Shown here: piece by piece, positions 61,210 to 64,000 of the stretch | How the letters are laid out: every line of letters starts with the position of its first letter | Position numbering within the stretch: the first letter of the stretch is position 1 | Assembly: GCA_020740775.1 (NCBI GenBank) | Contig: JAHEWK010000031.1 | Span: forward strand, 62,001-126,000 | Length of the DNA stretch: 64,000 nucleotides | Direction: 5' to 3' | DNA from: Ilyonectria destructans | Lineage: Eukaryota > Ascomycota > Sordariomycetes > Hypocreales > Nectriaceae | Position numbers and translations under genes: made by a program | The notes under the pieces: generated by a model | Database searches by the model: none | What the model saw: only the letters and a program-made list of their open reading frames with translations | Told to the model about the DNA's origin: nothing

Positions 61210-63663
61210 TCATCTCAGTCGCAACAGTGCGCAGGCTGCATCTATACAACCAGCGACGTCTGTCAAGCCTTTGTTTGCCGAGTCCGTGCTGCCTGCCGCT
61301 GCAGCCTCCACCACCTTGGGGAACACAATGCCGTCGTAACCAAGCCACAAGCCCGGGGCAAAGATCTAGCAAGCTGCGAGTCAGTAATCATTTTCCTATT
61401 TGATAAGATTCTTCTCTAGGGACGTACTTGATGCCGGTACCACGGCCGGCCGACAAGGCCATCGTCTTCTTTGGTGAGGAAGAGTCGCTCCAAGTCGATC
61501 AAACTTCGGTTTATGCGCTCCGCAACATCTTCTGCATTGCTCTTGCCGTCGCGGGACACGTTCTTCACGTTTGCGTCGAAGCTCGTGGCAGCGGCCGCAA
61601 GACTCTGCAGGGAAGCATCAACGGCGCTGTAAGCCAGGCTTGGGTATTCTTGCCTGGTTCTATCGAGGTGCTTCCGGATCGCCTGCGCGTAGCTCTGGGT
61701 CGAGAATGGGATCAGCTCTACACCGGCGAGCTTCACAGCCACCAGACCCCACAGCCTCGCCATGGCCTGGTGCTTCTTGAAGCCGACGTCGCCAAACTTG
61801 TCGAGCCAGTAGAAGCTGTCGTAGTTTGAGTGGTATGGATACACGCCCTGACCTTGCTGGTTGAAGATCATGTCGACCGACGCGATTCCCAGGTGGTGGA
61901 AGAAGACGGTGTAGTCGCTGCCGGTGCCCATGAGGGTCAGGCTCGGCTTGTCGAGCGATGCATGGTGGCGCTTCTGGTCCCTGAGCCAGTCCGAATAGAC
62001 GGTTTCCCCCGCGTTGATGGGCGATGGGACCTCGAGCGCAGCGGTACGGATAACATCTTCTAGAAGCGGGCTTCCGGGTGCTCCCAGGAACTGACCGCCG
62101 TTGGTGGACTCGTCAACGTTGAGGTAGGCGACGCAGTTCTTGCTCAACATGGCAGCGTTGTCCTCACCCCACTCGGTAGAGCCAACGAGACCGTACTCTT
62201 CATTGTCCCAGGAGGCAAGAATACTGTGAGACTCTGTTCAGCTGGGACGATGACGGGGGCAAGTGAGGAAAGCCGTGAACATACATCTTCCGATACGGCT
62301 GCCAGCCATTCGACTTTAGGCTTCCCAGCGCACGAGCGACTTCGTTCATGGCAGCTGAGCCCGAGACTGGATCCACGGCGCCACAGCACCACGAGTCATG
62401 ATGATTGCCGAGGACAATGCATTCTTGGGTGGTTCCGTCTATCGTGCCAATGACGTTGTATATGGGTGCGTACTTGAACTCTCCTTTGGTCTGTGTCAGC
62501 ATCGACTCGCAGCAACGGGTCGCCATCACAGCTTTACCTTGGCTGGAAAGGTACACGTCAACGGAGCTCGGCCCTGTGCTGTACTCGACGCCTTCGATTT
62601 CGCCCTTCCAATCATCCGTGTTGTCCATCTCGTGTGGCTTCCTCCCATGGCCGTTGAGTGCCTTCAAGAACGGCTCGGCCTCGGCAAACGAAACGGGCAA
62701 GGATGAAATCTTTGGAATGGCATGTGTCGGATCCCTGCGCTCCACGTTGCTGTTGGGGATGCTCGGGTATCCGGGCGTTGTCGGGTCGCCCACTGCGACG
62801 GAGAAGGCATCGACGCTGCCTCTCTGGATGCTCATGGGGTGTCTTGCAGGGCCGTGAGGATAGTGCTTGTATCCGTTCTTGGCCGTGTACTGCCCGTCCT
62901 CTTGAGGGTCGTTGTAGATAATCACAGCGACGGCGCCGAACTCTTGTGCCGCTCGTACTTTGAGTCCGCGGAACACCTTGCCGTACTTGCATAAAACGAT
63001 CTTGCCCTCCACCGAGACGCCTTTGCGCTGAAGCGTCTCGAAATCCTCCCAGCTCGCAAAGTTGGCATACACCAGCTGTCCTTTCACATCCCCATTGGCA
63101 GCAAAGCCATGGAATGCGATCAACCCCCTGGTGGGAGACGATGTTGGGTCTTCTGGCAGCTCGTCCTCTGTGAGAGTTGCTTCAAAGGCCGCCGACCCAT
63201 CCGCGGAAAGCAGCCTCAGCTCAGTCGAGATTGGGAAGTTTTGCAGCACATCGTACTGGACCAACTCTGTGCTGATTCCATAAGCCCTCCAAAGATCCCG
63301 GATTCTTTCCGCATGGGCCAGGTCGCCTGCCAGATGAGCCTCTGCGCTGTAGAGTTGTGACCAGTGCCGCAGCTTGTCGACGTCCGGGGTCTGCAGCATA
63401 ACCTGCTCGACGCCATGTTGATCGATGGTGATTTGCATGGTGACACAAACGACCAAGAGTAGAAACGTGACAATATGCAACACTCGACTGGAACAGAGGC
63501 TGCTTCTACGAAGCCTTTCAAGGTGTACTTGTGCCGTGGGGGGGGCATTGCCGAGACCGGCGAGATGGGGACGGACCCTTGGCGCATTTGCCGATATCCG
63601 AGCTGCGAACATGGACTTAATGCCTATCGTCTCAACCCCATAACCGGGTACTGCATCCGACAA
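61210..63663 (-). CDS. GCPII-like M28 metallopeptidase, 776 aa
   Basis: A glutamate carboxypeptidase II/transferrin-receptor family peptidase, membrane-anchored or secreted. Exons are complement(63663-62285, 62223-61428, 61365-61210), with introns of 61 and 62 bp joining to 2331 nt without a stop. A hydrophobic anchor, VLHIVTFLLLVVCVTM, lies near residues 62-77. The PA domain follows (GKIVLCKYGKVFRG, GAVAVIIYNDP). Zinc-peptidase core: VLGNHHDSWCCGAVDPVSG (His-x-Asp), spliced ILASWDNEEYGLVGS with the catalytic Glu-Glu, and YLNVDES. A TfR-like dimerisation domain ends in GLWLGYDGIVFPK. The start is uncertain; other in-frame ATGs lie before the anchor. Intact host gene. Confidence 0.93.
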
Positions 63664-64000
63664 ATTGCCCAGTCAGCTTCTGAAAGTATTATCGGCCTTT
63701 TCAGCATGAGGGGGAGGAAGCCTGCCCCTTCTGGGGTGCCGGGGCCTATACTTACCTAGTTCAGAAAAACAGACACCTTTCAACTCCACTTCAGACCCCC
63801 TTTTATCAAACAATGTGACGTCCCCCGCACAAGATCCGCTCGCTACTGACTCACTACAGTGCCTATCACTTCCACTATTGTACCGTCTCGAATCAGTGCT
63901 GTGCATAATTACCTGACGATTACGCAAAGTCCGAACCAGGTAGTTTACCGCTGTCTCTGCTACTTGCCAGTTTTGGCCACAGCGGATGAGCGATAACTTA
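63664..64000. other. Upstream region of the peptidase gene
   Basis: No supported gene. It should hold the promoter of the M28 peptidase. A minus-strand frame at 63673-63927 has no recognised motif. Confidence 0.5.

Overview
This is a stretch of a filamentous ascomycete (Pezizomycotina) genome. Short introns of about 44-94 bp with GTAnGT-like donors and CTAAC-like branch sites support this, as do the transposon families present: Tad-type LINE, Fot/pogo transposases, Crypton, chromodomain Ty3/gypsy and many BED-finger hATs. The three intact host genes are also of common fungal types: a DUF7703-like membrane protein, a Zn-alcohol dehydrogenase and a GCPII-like M28 peptidase. The genus cannot be settled from sequence alone.

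Layout. From 1 to about 16.3 kb there is a nest of DNA transposons. A Helitron Rep gene (452-2571) is cut by a hAT-derived MITE (1-451). A second Helitron helicase tail (2775-3160) lies beside it. hAT-1 (4119-7063) abuts hAT-2, whose gene is split by an intact Fot/pogo element (7884-10109). A second copy of the MITE (12495-13241) precedes an apparently complete hAT-3 gene (13271-15895). From 16.3 to 19.5 kb there is a two-gene element with an integrase-like DDE protein and an unfamiliar accessory protein, unusually rich in the word CGTAC. A complete-looking Tad-like LINE follows (about 19.5-25.0 kb), then a host membrane protein gene (25612-26508) and plain intergenic DNA to about 28.1 kb. hAT-4 (28131-36889) is split by a chromodomain gypsy element with LTRs that look identical and a CATAT target duplication (29705-35318). 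Next come a truncated hAT-5 (36890-39095), a truncated Tc1-like fragment, and an apparently autonomous hAT-6 (40690-43655).

From 43.7 to 57.1 kb the host backbone reappears: a P450 tail, a Baeyer-Villiger-type monooxygenase pseudogene, an alpha/beta-hydrolase pseudogene, an intact Zn-alcohol dehydrogenase and a GXWXG/DUF4334 pseudogene. These look like remains of one oxidative catabolic or biosynthetic cluster. They are separated by an intact pogo element with perfect 49-bp inverted repeats, an intact Crypton, a 918-bp MITE with an 8-bp target duplication, and a solo gypsy LTR. From 57.3 to 60.6 kb there is a second, partial copy of the accessory gene and an internally deleted pogo element with a lost catalytic Asp. 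The window ends with an intact GCPII-like M28 peptidase gene (61210-63663).

Most promising for something undescribed: the two-gene integrase-like transposon at about 16.3-19.5 kb, with its SIM-containing accessory protein, the perfect palindrome before that gene, CGTAC enrichment, and a diverged second copy that also carries a palindrome. Second: the intact Crypton with 15-bp direct repeats, sitting inside a decaying monooxygenase-esterase-dehydrogenase gene group. Premature stops in three pseudogenes are all TAA or TAG and fit C-to-T change of Gln codons, suggestive of RIP.
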